Source: Methylobacterium radiodurans
GTDB taxonomy: Bacteria > Pseudomonadota > Alphaproteobacteria > Rhizobiales > Beijerinckiaceae
Reading direction: 5' to 3'
Assembly (NCBI RefSeq): GCF_003173735.1
Contig: NZ_CP029551.1
Coordinates: 3,558,001 to 3,622,000, forward strand
DNA: 64,000 bases
Translations under genes and position numbers: made by a program
The notes under the pieces: generated by a model
What the model saw: only the letters and a program-made list of their open reading frames with translations
Databases searched by the model: none
What the model was told of the DNA's origin: nothing
In this document: one piece after another, positions 16,914-26,054 of the stretch
Layout: each line of letters starts with the position of its first letter
Position numbering within the stretch: the stretch's first letter is position 1

Positions 16914-17348
16914 TCAGCGAGCCACCCCGAACGAGGAGCTTGCAGGGCCGCTGCTGGTGGGGCCGCGGTTCGGAGGCTGGTCGATGCTCGGCTGGCGCGT
17001 GCCGACGCTCATGTCCTGGGCTCCTGCACCGGTGCCGGTAGCCGTACCGCCGCGGGTTTGACCGCCCGGCGGCCGGTGGCCTGCTCCGGTACCGGCTTCC
17101 TGGGCGCCAGCAGAGCCGCTCGGGGGAGAGCCGCCGTTGACGCCCGAGCCTGCAGCGCTGGGGCCGCCAAGCCCAGTCGATCCACCGCTCCCGCTGCTGC
17201 CTGTAGGCGACGAACTGCCACCAATCTGCGCCGCCCCACCCCCGCTCCCACTGCCCGGCATTGACCCACCTGCGCCCTGGCTCAGCGCTGGGAGCGGCAG
17301 AGCCAGCACACCCACGGCTATCGACGTGTTGAGGAGACTGCGGACCAT
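16914..17348 (-). CDS. Exported Gly/Ser-rich low-complexity protein
   Basis: A 144-residue protein with a clear Sec signal peptide (MVRSLLNTSIAVGVLALPLPALSQG at residues 1-25). The rest is almost wholly Gly, Ser, Pro, Thr and Ala (for example GGSSSPTGSSGSGGSTG) and should be disordered. ATG 17348 is chosen because it gives the signal peptide; an upstream extension to 17405 would bury it. No enzymatic motif is present. It is probably a secreted or periplasmic linker-like protein. Confidence 0.6.
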   Translation of the reverse strand: MVRSLLNTSIAVGVLALPLPALSQGAGGSMPGSGSGGGAAQIGGSSSPTGSSGSGGSTGLGGPSAAGSGVNGGSPPSGSAGAQEAGTGAGHRPPGGQTRGGTATGTGAGAQDMSVGTRQPSIDQPPNRGPTSSGPASSSFGVAR

Positions 17349-17358
17349 AACCAGCCAA

Positions 17359-17799
17359 TCAGAGGGTGTGACCGATGTCCCTGCCTGCGGTAGTGCCTGG
17401 CGCACCCGGTCTGCAACCTTGATCGAGAAGCTCCGCCATTCGCGTCACATAGGCTCCTGCCATCACGCGCACTTGGCTGATCACCCGCAGGGTCGCATCG
17501 CAAGCGCCATGGGTTCGGGCCTGGACCTCAAGATCCAGGAGTGCCTTGAACCGCGCCTCGTCCGGTCGGAGGTGCAAATCCTCGAGATCCGTGGCGAGGA
17601 TCTCGATCATCCTCCGGACGAAACGGCAATGCGACGATGGCACTCCAAGCTCCATCGCTGAGGGTATAGGGCGACCGAAAGTGAGGTGCCGCAACAAAGG
17701 TGAAGCCGCGCGCAGAATGTTCTGATTGTTGACACGACGGCACTGGTCCAACGGGTCGGGCTCACGGGCAAGCATCTTTCGCTGGGGCATGGCCGCCAA
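17359..17799 (-). CDS. Hypothetical protein
   Basis: A 146-codon frame. Its last ~95 residues look protein-like (HCRFVRRMIEILATDLEDL, EARFKALLDLEVQARTHG, LRVISQVRVMAGAYVTRMAELLDQG), predicted mostly helical and soluble. The first ~48 residues are less convincing, and ATG 17655 (peptide MELGVPSS) may be the true start, although no good ribosome-binding site is visible at either. It lies 10 bases upstream of the exported Gly/Ser-rich gene on the same strand. Family not recognised. Confidence 0.45.
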   Translation of the reverse strand: MAAMPQRKMLAREPDPLDQCRRVNNQNILRAASPLLRHLTFGRPIPSAMELGVPSSHCRFVRRMIEILATDLEDLHLRPDEARFKALLDLEVQARTHGACDATLRVISQVRVMAGAYVTRMAELLDQGCRPGAPGTTAGRDIGHTL

Positions 17800-17997
17800 A
17801 CCCGACGCCAGCCTGCGGGGTTCCGGCGCGATCTGCGCTTTGGGATCACGTCACGACGGCCGCAGGTCGGACGGTGGATCAGAGCCTGTCGGTACCGGCA
17901 GGCGCAGAAATCACCAATCCGTAAGCACTAGTTCAATATTCTCGCGCAGGTTGCAGTCGGCCGCGGTGACTGGGTATCGGGCCTTGCAGCGAGACAC

Positions 17998-20106
17998 ATG
18001 ATGACCCTGGCGCGCTTCTCGCCGAAGATCGGCACGACCCTGCAGATCCTCTTCGGGTCCATGACCGCCCTTGTCGTGGTCGCCGTCGGTGCGCCGATCC
18101 ACGGCGAGGTGCGGAAGCTTCGTGAGAGCGCGCGCGTCACGCAGGTTGCGGAGGCCGGGTACGAGGTCTTCGTGGCCCTTCAGAACACGCGCACCCAGCG
18201 CGGGCCGACGCGCGTCGCTTTGGAAGCGAGCCCCCCTGCCTCCGAAGCCTTCCAGGGCATGCTGGTCGCGGCGCGCGCGAAGGCCGATCCCGCCACCGCG
18301 CGGGTCATCGCACTCTGCCGGACGGTCGATTGTACGAGCGGCCGCGCCGAGATCGCCTCAGGCCTGCCCGGGAGCGCCGAACGCTTCGCCGCGCTTCAGA
18401 AGGAGGCCGACGCGGCTCTGAAGGTCCCGCTCGACCAGCGGCGGACGGGCCTGAGCGGCCAGTACGCCACGGCTGCCACCGAGGTCATCGACAGGCTGGA
18501 GAAGATGTCGGTCGCCCTCGGCGAGGCGATCCGCATGGCCGACACCACCACGGCGGAGCTGATGGCCATCAAGCAGGCCGCGTGGCTCGCACGCGACGGC
18601 CTCGGATTGGAGCGCACCCTTCTGGCCGAGGCGCGCAGCCGGGGCGAACTCACGCCTGAGCTCGACCGCAGGATGGCCGATCTGCGCGGCCGGGCGCTCG
18701 TGAACAGATCCGTGCTCGACGAGCTTCTCGCGCGGCCCGGCGCCCCGGCGGAGCTGGTGGCCCTGGCCGGCACCGCCAAGGACGTCAGTTTCGGAAGCTA
18801 CGAGCGTGTCCGCAAGGCCGCCTACGAGGATGCGGCCGCCAAGCGCCCGCCGAGCGTGCCCAACGACGAGCTCGACCGCCTCGGCAATGCCGGGCTCGAC
18901 GCGCTGACGGCCATCTCGAACGCCGCGATGCGGATGGCCCGGGAGCACGCGCAGGCGCGCAACGAGGCTGCCCTGAGCACGCTGATCGGCGAGGTCGGCC
19001 TGCTCGCCGTCGCTCTCGTCCTGGCCCTGGTCGGACTCGTCGTCGTGCGGTGGCGGGTGACGCGGCCGATCACGGAGATGACCCGTGTGATGGGCAGCTT
19101 GGCCGGTGGTGACCTCGCCGTGGACGTCGCCGGTGCCCAGCGCCGCGACGAGATCGGCGAGATGGCCAAGGCCGTGCAGGTCTTCAAGGACGATCTGATC
19201 CGCATGAGAGCCCTGGAGGCGGAGTCGGCGCTCGCCCGCGCCTCCGCGGAGGAGCAGCGCAGAGCCACCTTGCGCGACATGGCCGGCCGGCTCGAGCAAG
19301 CCGTGGGCGGCATCGTCGGCATGGTGTCGTCCTCGGCCACCGAGCTGCAGGCCACGGCGCAGCAGATGACCGCGACCGCTGCCCAGACCGCCTCGCAGTC
19401 CACCACCGTTGCGGCGGCCGCCGAGGAGGCGGCCAGCAACGTCAACACGGTGGCCGCAGCCGCCGAGGAACTCGGCGCCTCGGTGCAGGAGATCAGCCGT
19501 CAGGTCGACGGCTCGGCCAGCCTCGCGCGGGTCGCCGTCTCGGAGGCCGATCAATCGGCCGCCCTGGTGCAGGAACTCAGCGGCGCGACCGCGCGCATCG
19601 GCGACGTCGTGACCCTCATCGCGCAGATTGCCAGCCAGACGAACCTGCTGGCGCTCAACGCCACGATCGAGGCGGCGCGCGCCGGCGAGGCCGGGCGCGG
19701 CTTCGCCGTGGTGGCCAGCGAGGTGAAGGAGTTGGCCAGCCAGACCGGCAGGGCGACCGAGGAGATCGGGCGGCAGATCGGACAGATCCAGGGCTCGACC
19801 GCGCGGGCCGTGCAGGCGATCGGCGGCATCTCCGCGCGGATCCGCGAGATCGCCGGTGTCGCGAACTCGATCGCCGCGGCGGTGGAGGAGCAGGGCGCGG
19901 CGACCCAGGAGATCGTGCGCAACGTCGCGCAGGCGGCGACCGGCACCGGGGAGGTGACGAGCAACATCGCCGGTGTGGCGCACGCCGTCGAGGAGACGGG
20001 CGCTGCCGCGAGCCAAGTGCTCGGCGCGGCCGGTGCGCTGTCGCGGCAGTCGGAGCAGCTCAGCGCCGAGGTCGGCCGCTTCCTCGCGACGGTGCGCGCG
20101 GCCTGA
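17998..20106 (+). CDS. Methyl-accepting chemotaxis protein with a long sensing domain
   Basis: A 702-residue chemoreceptor. Membrane helix 1 is near residues 12-33 and helix 2 near 327-350. Between them is a ~290-residue, largely helical periplasmic domain, longer than a simple four-helix bundle and perhaps related to nitrate-sensor-like modules. A HAMP domain follows ([20 protein letters not shown]), then the kinase-control region with the hairpin tip [37 protein letters not shown]. It works with CheA/CheW to steer motility. Its last ~300 residues closely match the receptor at 47074-48762. ATG 17998 or 18001 can start it. No CheW-type neighbours are present, so it is an orphan receptor. Confidence 0.92.
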   Translation: MMTLARFSPKIGTTLQILFGSMTALVVVAVGAPIHGEVRKLRESARVTQVAEAGYEVFVALQNTRTQRGPTRVALEASPPASEAFQGMLVAARAKADPATARVIALCRTVDCTSGRAEIASGLPGSAERFAALQKEADAALKVPLDQRRTGLSGQYATAATEVIDRLEKMSVALGEAIRMADTTTAELMAIKQAAWLARDGLGLERTLLAEARSRGELTPELDRRMADLRGRALVNRSVLDELLARPGAPAELVALAGTAKDVSFGSYERVRKAAYEDAAAKRPPSVPNDELDRLGNAGLDALTAISNAAMRMAREHAQARNEAALSTLIGEVGLLAVALVLALVGLVVVRWRVTRPITEMTRVMGSLAGGDLAVDVAGAQRRDEIGEMAKAVQVFKDDLIRMRALEAESALARASAEEQRRATLRDMAGRLEQAVGGIVGMVSSSATELQATAQQMTATAAQTASQSTTVAAAAEEAASNVNTVAAAAEELGASVQEISRQVDGSASLARVAVSEADQSAALVQELSGATARIGDVVTLIAQIASQTNLLALNATIEAARAGEAGRGFAVVASEVKELASQTGRATEEIGRQIGQIQGSTARAVQAIGGISARIREIAGVANSIAAAVEEQGAATQEIVRNVAQAATGTGEVTSNIAGVAHAVEETGAAASQVLGAAGALSRQSEQLSAEVGRFLATVRAA

Positions 20107-20528
20107 GGATCAGGCAAGTCGATCCCACTGCAGCAGGAGGGACCGCTTGCCGACAGGATGCGGACCTTTGTTCCCGCTCGCGCGAAGGTCCGCAGGTGGC
20201 GCAACGGAGACCTACAAGCTGGGCGGCTGCAGCGTCCGCTTCGGAGAAGCCACGAAAGGAAGCTAAGCGGCCGAGAAGAACGACAAGCAGGGATTGCACA
20301 CTGGTCCATATTTATAGCAGAATTTCAACGACATAGGTGTTCGCGCTTTTGTTCCGGCCGGCGCGCCAGCAAAACCAAAGCCTTACAGGCGTTTTGCCGG
20401 CGCGAAGACCTGATAGATCCACTTTTGACCCAAAACACGTTTCGGGTATTTCTGGCTGTGGCTGGAGCCCCTGAGGCTTGTGCGACCCGCCCGATTTGTC
20501 ACCCTCCATCCGAGTGAGAGGTCGTCCG
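20107..20528. other. Intergenic region, relatively AT-rich
   Basis: This 422-base gap follows the chemoreceptor gene. The part from 20290 to 20460 has lower GC than its surroundings (for example TTTATAGCAGAATTTC). An imperfect inverted arrangement of GCCGGCGCG and CGCCGGC-like strings lies around 20355-20405, possibly a hairpin. No credible gene is seen. It probably includes the promoter of the small gene at 20529. Confidence 0.35.
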
Positions 20529-20921
20529 ATGCGGGTTCTGCTGGTGGGCTACGAGCCGGAGGTTGTCGACTTTTCGGACCCGGCGCTCCCGCCCGGACTC
20601 GACGCCGAGAAGATCCATCATGGGATCCGGGTGGCCTTGGAGAGCATGCGCGACCGCGGCTGGACGGCCGAGTCCTGCCTCATCCGGCCCGACGATCAAG
20701 CCGGCCCGGCCGTGAGGGAAAAGCTCGCCGCCGCCGCGTACGACTGCCTCGTGATCGGCGCGGGCATCCGCTCCTGGGCGCGCCACTTGGCAGTCTTCGA
20801 GGCCGTCCTCAACGCCGCCCGAGAGGCTGCGCCGTCAACCGCCATCGCCTTCAACACGCGCCCGCAGGACAGTGCGGAGGCGGTCGAGCGCGTGTGCCCC
20901 AAGGCCCCCATCAAAGGCTGA
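20529..20921 (+). CDS. Hypothetical protein with a Rossmann-like look
   Basis: A 130-residue soluble protein starting at ATG 20529 with GAGAGG upstream. It opens with MRVLLVGYEPEVVDFSDP and continues through alternating strand/helix segments (GIRVALESMRDRGW, YDCLVIGAGIRSW, AVFEAVLNAAREAAP, IAFNTRP), resembling a flavodoxin- or receiver-like alpha/beta fold. It lacks a clear cofactor loop or phosphoacceptor pattern. No function assigned. Confidence 0.65.
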   Translation: MRVLLVGYEPEVVDFSDPALPPGLDAEKIHHGIRVALESMRDRGWTAESCLIRPDDQAGPAVREKLAAAAYDCLVIGAGIRSWARHLAVFEAVLNAAREAAPSTAIAFNTRPQDSAEAVERVCPKAPIKG

Positions 20922-21005
20922 TCGGGCGGCAAACCATAGAGCCCGAACTCGACGCGTTCGGCGCAGGCGGGAAAAGCACCTCTTCGGGTTGCACGGCCCG
21001 ACGGC

Positions 21006-22199
21006 TCAGAGGCGCGCATCCGCGCGCGGCGCGAGCCTCAGAACCAGGGCCCCGGCCGCCATGCAGAGCAGCGAGCCGGCCAGCACACCGATCTTGGTCT
21101 CCGCTTCCAGATCGGGGCTGTCGGCGAAGGCGAGCAGGCCGATGAAGAGGCTCATGGTGAACCCGACACCGCACAGCAGCGCCACCCCGTAGACCTGCAG
21201 CCAGGTCGCGTGCGCCGGGCGCTGCGCCCAGCCCAGCTTGACGACCACCAGCACGAAGCCGAACACCCCGAGCTGCTTGCCGAGGAACAGGCCCAGCGCC
21301 ACCCCGAGTGTCACCGGATCGAGCAGCATGCCCGGCGCGAACCCGGCCAGCGACACGCCCGCGTTGGCGAAGCCGAAGATCGGCAGGATCAGGAACGCCG
21401 ACCAGGGATGGATGGCGTGTTCGAGGATGTGCAGCGGCGAGGTCGGATCGTCCGGCCGGCCGACGCTGAGGCGGAGCGGGATTGTCAGGGCGAGCAGCAC
21501 GCCCGCGATCGTCGCGTGGACGCCCGACTTGAGCACGAACACCCACAGCACCGCGCCGAGCAGCAGGTAGGGCGAGAGCCGCGCCACTCCAGCCTTGTTC
21601 AGGCCGTAGAGGATTGCGAGCGTCACGGCCGCGCCGCCGAGCATCGGCAGCGACAGGTCGGCGGTGTAGAAGGCCGCGATGATGACCACCGCGCCGAGGT
21701 CGTCGATGATGGCGAGCGCGGTGAGGAACACCTTGAGCGAGACCGGCACGCGCGAGCCCAGCAGGGCCAGCACGCCGAGCGCGAAGGCGATGTCGGTGGC
21801 GGCCGGGATGGCCCAGCCGCGCAGCGTCTCCGGCGAGTGGCGGTTGACCGCAGCGTAGACCAGCGCCGGCATCAGCATGCCCCCGAGGGCCGCCACGCCG
21901 GGCAGGATGCGGTCCGGCCACGTGCGCAGACGCCCGTCCAGCAACTCCCGCTTGATCTCCAGGCCGACCAGCAGGAAGAACACCGCCATCAGCGCATCGT
22001 TGATCCAGTGCAGAACCGAGAGCGGGCCGAGATAGGCTTTCAGGACCGCGAAGTACCCGTCCGCCAGGGGCGAGTTGGCGACGACCAGCGCCAGCGCGGC
22101 GCTGGCCATCAGCACGAGGCCGCCGCTCGCCTCGTTGTGGAGCATGCTGCGCAGGGCGGAGAGCGGGCGGCGGATCGGCACGGGCGCCTGGACATTCAT
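21006..22199 (-). CDS. nhaA: Na+/H+ antiporter NhaA
   Basis: A 397-residue inner-membrane antiporter with 11-12 hydrophobic segments. It shows NhaA hallmarks: the early [13 protein letters not shown] segment, [37 protein letters not shown], and the ion-binding double aspartate in [17 protein letters not shown]. It exchanges sodium or lithium for protons at alkaline pH or high salt. Length fits the family. The start at 22199 ([13 protein letters not shown]) agrees with family N-termini. It is a monocistronic unit, with about 390 bases of non-coding DNA before the next gene. Confidence 0.95.
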   Translation of the reverse strand: MNVQAPVPIRRPLSALRSMLHNEASGGLVLMASAALALVVANSPLADGYFAVLKAYLGPLSVLHWINDALMAVFFLLVGLEIKRELLDGRLRTWPDRILPGVAALGGMLMPALVYAAVNRHSPETLRGWAIPAATDIAFALGVLALLGSRVPVSLKVFLTALAIIDDLGAVVIIAAFYTADLSLPMLGGAAVTLAILYGLNKAGVARLSPYLLLGAVLWVFVLKSGVHATIAGVLLALTIPLRLSVGRPDDPTSPLHILEHAIHPWSAFLILPIFGFANAGVSLAGFAPGMLLDPVTLGVALGLFLGKQLGVFGFVLVVVKLGWAQRPAHATWLQVYGVALLCGVGFTMSLFIGLLAFADSPDLEAETKIGVLAGSLLCMAAGALVLRLAPRADARL

Positions 22200-22593
22200 G
22201 TCGTCATCTGACCGGTTCGCGGAGGATGGTGCGGCGGCTGTCCGCCGAAGGACCGGCGCCGCTCATCGCGGCAGCCGCGCTCGTCGGCCGCACCCACGAT
22301 GATGCCGAGCCTCACGAGGCAGGCCAGTCCTGGAAGGGCGGCGCGCACGAGGTCGGCGTTCGGACATCCGGTCGGCCGTCGCGGCCGGCAACCGGCGGCC
22401 CGACGCGGCGATGCTTCCTCGGATGGAACACGGGCACAGGTCTCCCCCGCTGGCGGCCCGACCAGCGGCAACGACCTGCAGGCCCCACCCCGGGGCCGCA
22501 CACCTTGGACGCCCATATCACATCGATGGATGCGCGGCGCAACCGGCGGCGGCCCCTTGCCGGAGGGCAGGGCGCCCACGCGCCCGGAGCCTC
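22200..22593. other. Intergenic region without a recognised gene
   Basis: This 394-base stretch lies upstream of nhaA and downstream of otnC. All open frames here are Arg/Pro/Gly-rich shadows. It should hold the nhaA promoter and the end of the otnC transcript. Nothing more specific is visible. Confidence 0.35.
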
Positions 22594-23256
22594 TCAGTCG
22601 CGATGGTCGGGCAGCGTCAGGCCGAAATGCGCGACGAGGTCATCCACCTGGGCCGGGGAGAGGGCGCGGGGATTGAGGTTGCGCAGGAGGAGATAGAGCC
22701 GGGCCGTCTCCTCCAACTCCTCGGTGGCGAAGACCGCCCCCTCCAGGCTCTCGCCCGCCACCACCGGCCCGTGGTTGGCGAGCAGCACCGCGCTGTAGCG
22801 GCCGGCCAGCCCCCGGATCGCGTCAGCGACCGCCGGGTCGCCGGGCCGGAAATACGGCACCAGCGCCGTGCCGCCGGTGCGCATCAGGTAATAGGGCGTC
22901 AGCGGCGGCAGCACGGCCTTCGGGTCGATCTCGGGCAGCATCGAGACCGCGACCGCGTGGGTCGAGTGCAGGTGCACGATGGCCCGCGCTTCCCGGCGGC
23001 TCTGGTAGAGCGCGGTGTGGAGCGGGATCTCCTTGGTGGGCTTGTCGCCCGAGACGAGATTGCCCTGGGCGTCGAGCCTGGAGATCCGGGCCGGGTCGAG
23101 GAAGCCGAGCGAGGCGTTCGTCGGCGAGACCAGCCAGCCGCCGTCGTCGAGGCGCACCGAGATGTTGCCCGAGGAGCCCGGCGTCAGGCCGCGCTCGAAC
23201 AGCGAGCGGCCGTAGCGGCAGATCTCCTCGCGGAGCCGGCTCTCGGATGCGCTCAT
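22594..23256 (-). CDS. otnC: 3-oxo-tetronate 4-phosphate decarboxylase (class II aldolase/adducin family)
   Basis: A 220-residue class II aldolase-like protein. The Zn-site region is visible as HLHSTHAVAV plus the later LLANHGPVVAGE, with GSSGNISVRLDDG as the phosphate-binding loop. In the four-carbon acid sugar pathway OtnC decarboxylates 3-oxo-tetronate 4-phosphate to dihydroxyacetone phosphate. The assignment rests on fold plus neighbourhood: otnK, otnI, ltnD and denD lie across a shared promoter region. Its start overlaps the stop of the LacI-type gene by 4 bases, so both are cotranscribed leftward. Confidence 0.88.
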   Translation of the reverse strand: MSASESRLREEICRYGRSLFERGLTPGSSGNISVRLDDGGWLVSPTNASLGFLDPARISRLDAQGNLVSGDKPTKEIPLHTALYQSRREARAIVHLHSTHAVAVSMLPEIDPKAVLPPLTPYYLMRTGGTALVPYFRPGDPAVADAIRGLAGRYSAVLLANHGPVVAGESLEGAVFATEELEETARLYLLLRNLNPRALSPAQVDDLVAHFGLTLPDHRD

Positions 23257-24269
23257 GCGGTGGCTCCCTCGCTCAGTTCAAAGCCGAGATCGATCGTCCC
23301 GGGTGGGCCGCCCGCGCGCAAGTGCTCGGCCGCCGCGCGGCCGATGGCGAGGCGGGGCGTGCGCATGGTCGAGAGCGGCTGCGGCATCGCCGCGGTGATG
23401 TCGAGGGCGTGGCAGCCGAACAGGGCCACGCGCTCCGGCACGGCCCAGCCGCGGCCGAGGCAGGCGAAGTAGCCGCCGAGCGCCATGTCGTCGTTCGAGA
23501 AGTAGACCGCGTCGGTGTTCGGCACGCGCGCCATCAGCGCCTCCAGGGCGGCCCGGCCGGCCGCCGCCGAGGAGCGGTCGGACACCAGTTCGCGGGCGTG
23601 CAGGGCGAGGCCCGACTCGATGAGCCCCGCCTCGAAGCCGGCGAGCCGCTTGGCCGCCCGCAGGTCCCGGCCGAGATCGTGGCCCACATAGGCGATGCGC
23701 CGGTAGCCCCGACCGACGAGGTGGCGGGCGCTGGCATGCCCCACCGCCCAGTTCGAGAAGCCCACCACGATGTCGAGGCCCGGGCCGTCCGTGTCGATCA
23801 TCTCGACGATCCGGATGCCGGCAGCCCGCAGCCGCGTCACCGTGAGTTCCGTGTGCTCCAGCCCCGTCAGCACCAGGGCGGCGGGGCGCCAGGACAGGAG
23901 CCCGGCGACCAGCGCCTCCTCGCGCTCCGGGTCGTAGTCGCTCACCCCGACCACGCTCTGGAAGCCGGCGCCGTCCAGCGCCCCGGTGAGGCCGCGCAGC
24001 AGGTCAGGGAACACGATGTTGGCGAGCGAGGGGATCACCACGCCGACGAGCTGCGAGCCCGCCGAATCGGCGTTGCCGGCGAGCGACCCGGCGAGCCGGT
24101 TCGGCACGTAGCCGAGCCGGGCGGCCACCTCCAGCACGCGCTCGCCCGCCCGCTTCGAGAACGAGCCTTGGCCGCGCAGCACGCGCGAGACCGTGCTCTC
24201 GCCGACGCCCGCCTCCCGGGCGACGTCGGCGATGGTCACGAGACGCCCCGGTGTCTGGTGGATGGTCAC
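23253..24269 (-). CDS. LacI-family regulator of the otn/den/ltn genes
   Basis: A 338-residue LacI/GalR repressor-type protein. The N-terminal helix-turn-helix is TIADVAREAGVGESTVSRVLRG (about residues 10-31), with the hinge-helix region LAGSLAGN near 60. A periplasmic-binding-like effector domain follows (VGVVIPSLANIVF to the end). I use GTG 24269, preceded by GAGGGGC, because it places the HTH at the usual distance. An in-frame start at 24314 would sit inside the control region. The effector is probably a tetronate or pathway intermediate, and two palindromic operators lie about 70-107 bases upstream. Confidence 0.88.
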   Translation of the reverse strand: MTIHQTPGRLVTIADVAREAGVGESTVSRVLRGQGSFSKRAGERVLEVAARLGYVPNRLAGSLAGNADSAGSQLVGVVIPSLANIVFPDLLRGLTGALDGAGFQSVVGVSDYDPEREEALVAGLLSWRPAALVLTGLEHTELTVTRLRAAGIRIVEMIDTDGPGLDIVVGFSNWAVGHASARHLVGRGYRRIAYVGHDLGRDLRAAKRLAGFEAGLIESGLALHARELVSDRSSAAAGRAALEALMARVPNTDAVYFSNDDMALGGYFACLGRGWAVPERVALFGCHALDITAAMPQPLSTMRTPRLAIGRAAAEHLRAGGPPGTIDLGFELSEGATA

Positions 24270-24338
24270 GCCTTGCCCCTCCGGCACCCGTCCGGCACGG
24301 CTCCGACATAACAAGCGGCCCGGTCCGTCACAACAGAA

Positions 24339-24376
24339 TTGGCAGCGCTCCCAAAAATTGTTGGCAGCGCTGCCAA
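24339..24376. promoter_or_regulatory. Tandem LacI-type operators in the divergent otn control region
   Basis: Two copies of a 16-base palindrome lie 22 bases apart, centre to centre. The first is TTGGCAGCGCTCCCAA at 24339-24354, with one mismatch to perfect symmetry. The second is TTGGCAGCGCTGCCAA at 24361-24376, a perfect palindrome with the central CG expected for LacI-family sites. About two helical turns of spacing would place dimers on the same DNA face. A putative promoter (TTGTTG at 24358-24363, TATACC at 24382-24387, 18-base spacer) for the transporter arm would be blocked by the second site. Confidence 0.75.
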
Positions 24377-24496
24377 TCCGATATACCTCTGGATCCGAGC
24401 ACCGCCGTCAGAGCGGTCGCCACGATCGCCCCGCGCCATGGGGCCACTCCGAGCCTCGGGGCCACCCCGAGCATCGGGGCAGACAGGGAGAACGCC

Positions 24497-25813
24497 ATGA
24501 CCGTGCAGGCCGCAACGGTGCCGGGGGCCGCAAGCCCGCCACAGGATTTCGTCGAGCAGACCTACACGAAGGTGTTCTGGCGCCTCGTGCCGTTCCTGAT
24601 GCTCTGCTACGTGATCGCCTACCTGGACCGGGTGAATGTCGGCTTCGCCAAGCTGCAGATGTCGCAGGAGCTGCAGTTCAGCGAGACGGTCTACGGGCTG
24701 GGCGCCGGCCTGTTCTTCATCGGTTATTTCCTGTTCGAGGTGCCCTCGAACGTGATCCTGCACCGGGTCGGCGCCCGGGTCTGGATCGCCCGGATCATGA
24801 TCACCTGGGGTGTGATCTCCGGCGCCTTCATGTTCGTGAACTCGGCGACCTCGTTCTACATCATGCGCTTCCTGCTGGGGCTCGCCGAGGCCGGCTTCTA
24901 CCCGGGCGTGATCCTCTACGTGACCTCGTGGTTCCCCGCGCACCGCCGCGCCCGGGTGATCGCGGTGTTCATGTCGGCGATCCCGGTGTCGGGCATCTTC
25001 GGCAACCCGCTCTCGGGCTGGATCATGGACGCCTTCAACGGCGCCTACGGCCTCTCGGGCTGGCAGTGGATGTTCCTGATCGAGGCGATCCCGGCCATCC
25101 TCGTGGGCGCAGCCGTGTTCCTCTACCTCGACAACAAGCCGTCGGACGCAGCTTGGCTGACGGAGGCCGAGAAGGCCGTGATCGAGCGCGACATCGCGGC
25201 CGAGAGGCAGGGCAAGACCGAGAGCCCGCACTCGATCGCCACCGTGTTCAGCAACGGCCGGATCTGGTTCATGAGCCTGATCTACTTCGCCTTCGTGACG
25301 GGCCAGTACGGCCTGACCTTCTGGATGCCGACGATCGTCAAGGCGTCCGGAATCCAGGGCAACCTCAACATCGGTCTGGTGAGCGCGATCCCGTTCCTGT
25401 TCGCGGTCTTCGTGATGATCCTGCTCGGCCGCAGCGCCGACCGGATGCGCGAGCGCCGCTGGCACCTGATCGTGCCGGCGCTTCTCGGCTCCATCGGCTT
25501 CATCGTGGCGGCCAGCACCGGCAACACCGTGATCGCGATCGCGGCGCTCTCGGTGGCGGCGGGCGGCGTGCTCACCTGCGCACCTCTGTTCTGGTCGCTG
25601 CCGACCGCGTTCCTCGCCGGCACGGGTGCGGCGGCCGGCATCGCGCTGATCAACTCGGTCGGCAACCTCGCGGGCTTCGCGGCACCCTTCGTGATCGGGG
25701 CGGTGCGCGACTCCACCGGCAGCACGGCCGGCGGCATGTACGCGCTCGCCGCGATGCTGGTGATCGGCGCGGTCTGCGTATTCGCGACGCCGAAGCGGCT
25801 GGTGAACCGGTAG
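24497..25813 (+). CDS. MFS transporter, anion:cation symporter type, likely tetronate uptake
   Basis: A 438-residue major facilitator with twelve membrane helices. The pattern is that of the ACS family used for organic and sugar acids (LDRVNVGFAKLQM in helix 1, FEVPSNVILHRVGAR, LGLAEAGFYPGVILYVTSWFP). ATG 24497 has GGGAG upstream. It opens the rightward arm of the tetronate module, so import of D-erythronate and/or L-threonate with protons is the natural role. The next gene is 241 bases away, across a long inverted repeat. Confidence 0.88.
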   Translation: MTVQAATVPGAASPPQDFVEQTYTKVFWRLVPFLMLCYVIAYLDRVNVGFAKLQMSQELQFSETVYGLGAGLFFIGYFLFEVPSNVILHRVGARVWIARIMITWGVISGAFMFVNSATSFYIMRFLLGLAEAGFYPGVILYVTSWFPAHRRARVIAVFMSAIPVSGIFGNPLSGWIMDAFNGAYGLSGWQWMFLIEAIPAILVGAAVFLYLDNKPSDAAWLTEAEKAVIERDIAAERQGKTESPHSIATVFSNGRIWFMSLIYFAFVTGQYGLTFWMPTIVKASGIQGNLNIGLVSAIPFLFAVFVMILLGRSADRMRERRWHLIVPALLGSIGFIVAASTGNTVIAIAALSVAAGGVLTCAPLFWSLPTAFLAGTGAAAGIALINSVGNLAGFAAPFVIGAVRDSTGSTAGGMYALAAMLVIGAVCVFATPKRLVNR

Positions 25814-25824
25814 CACGCGCGATC

Positions 25825-26003
25825 TCCCTCCCCCCTCTGCGGGGGAGGGTGGCCCCTGCGTCAGCAGGGGTCGGGAGAGGGGAGCCCGGGTTCAGGCTGA
25901 GGCGCGGCCTTCATGCAGGGCTGAGCCAGATTTTGCACCGTCGCTCCCCTCTCCCGACCCGGCCTGACGGCCGGCCCACCCTCCCCCGCAGAGGGGGGAG
26001 GGA
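25825..26003. repeat. Long imperfect inverted repeat (about 60-base arms)
   Basis: The left arm (about 25825-25884) and right arm (about 25944-26003) are near-exact reverse complements. Outer parts read CTCCCTCCCCCCTCTGCGGG on the left and CCCGCAGAGGGGGGAGGG on the right, and inner parts GTCGGGAGAGGGGAG and CTCCCCTCTCCCGAC. Only about 15 bases in the middle of each arm differ. The ~59-base loop has no gene. It looks like an intergenic palindromic (REP or MITE-like) repeat. Transcribed, it would form a large hairpin between the transporter and ltnD messages and could stabilise or attenuate them. Confidence 0.75.
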
Positions 26004-26054
26004 AGAGGCGGCGGCCTTACCGCCCCGATCCCGAACAACCCAGGATCCCACACC

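Noticed and set aside
22226..23472. Plus-strand frames opposite otnC and upstream of nhaA
   Set aside because: Arginine/alanine/proline-rich shadows with no start sites; otnC has clear class II aldolase motifs.
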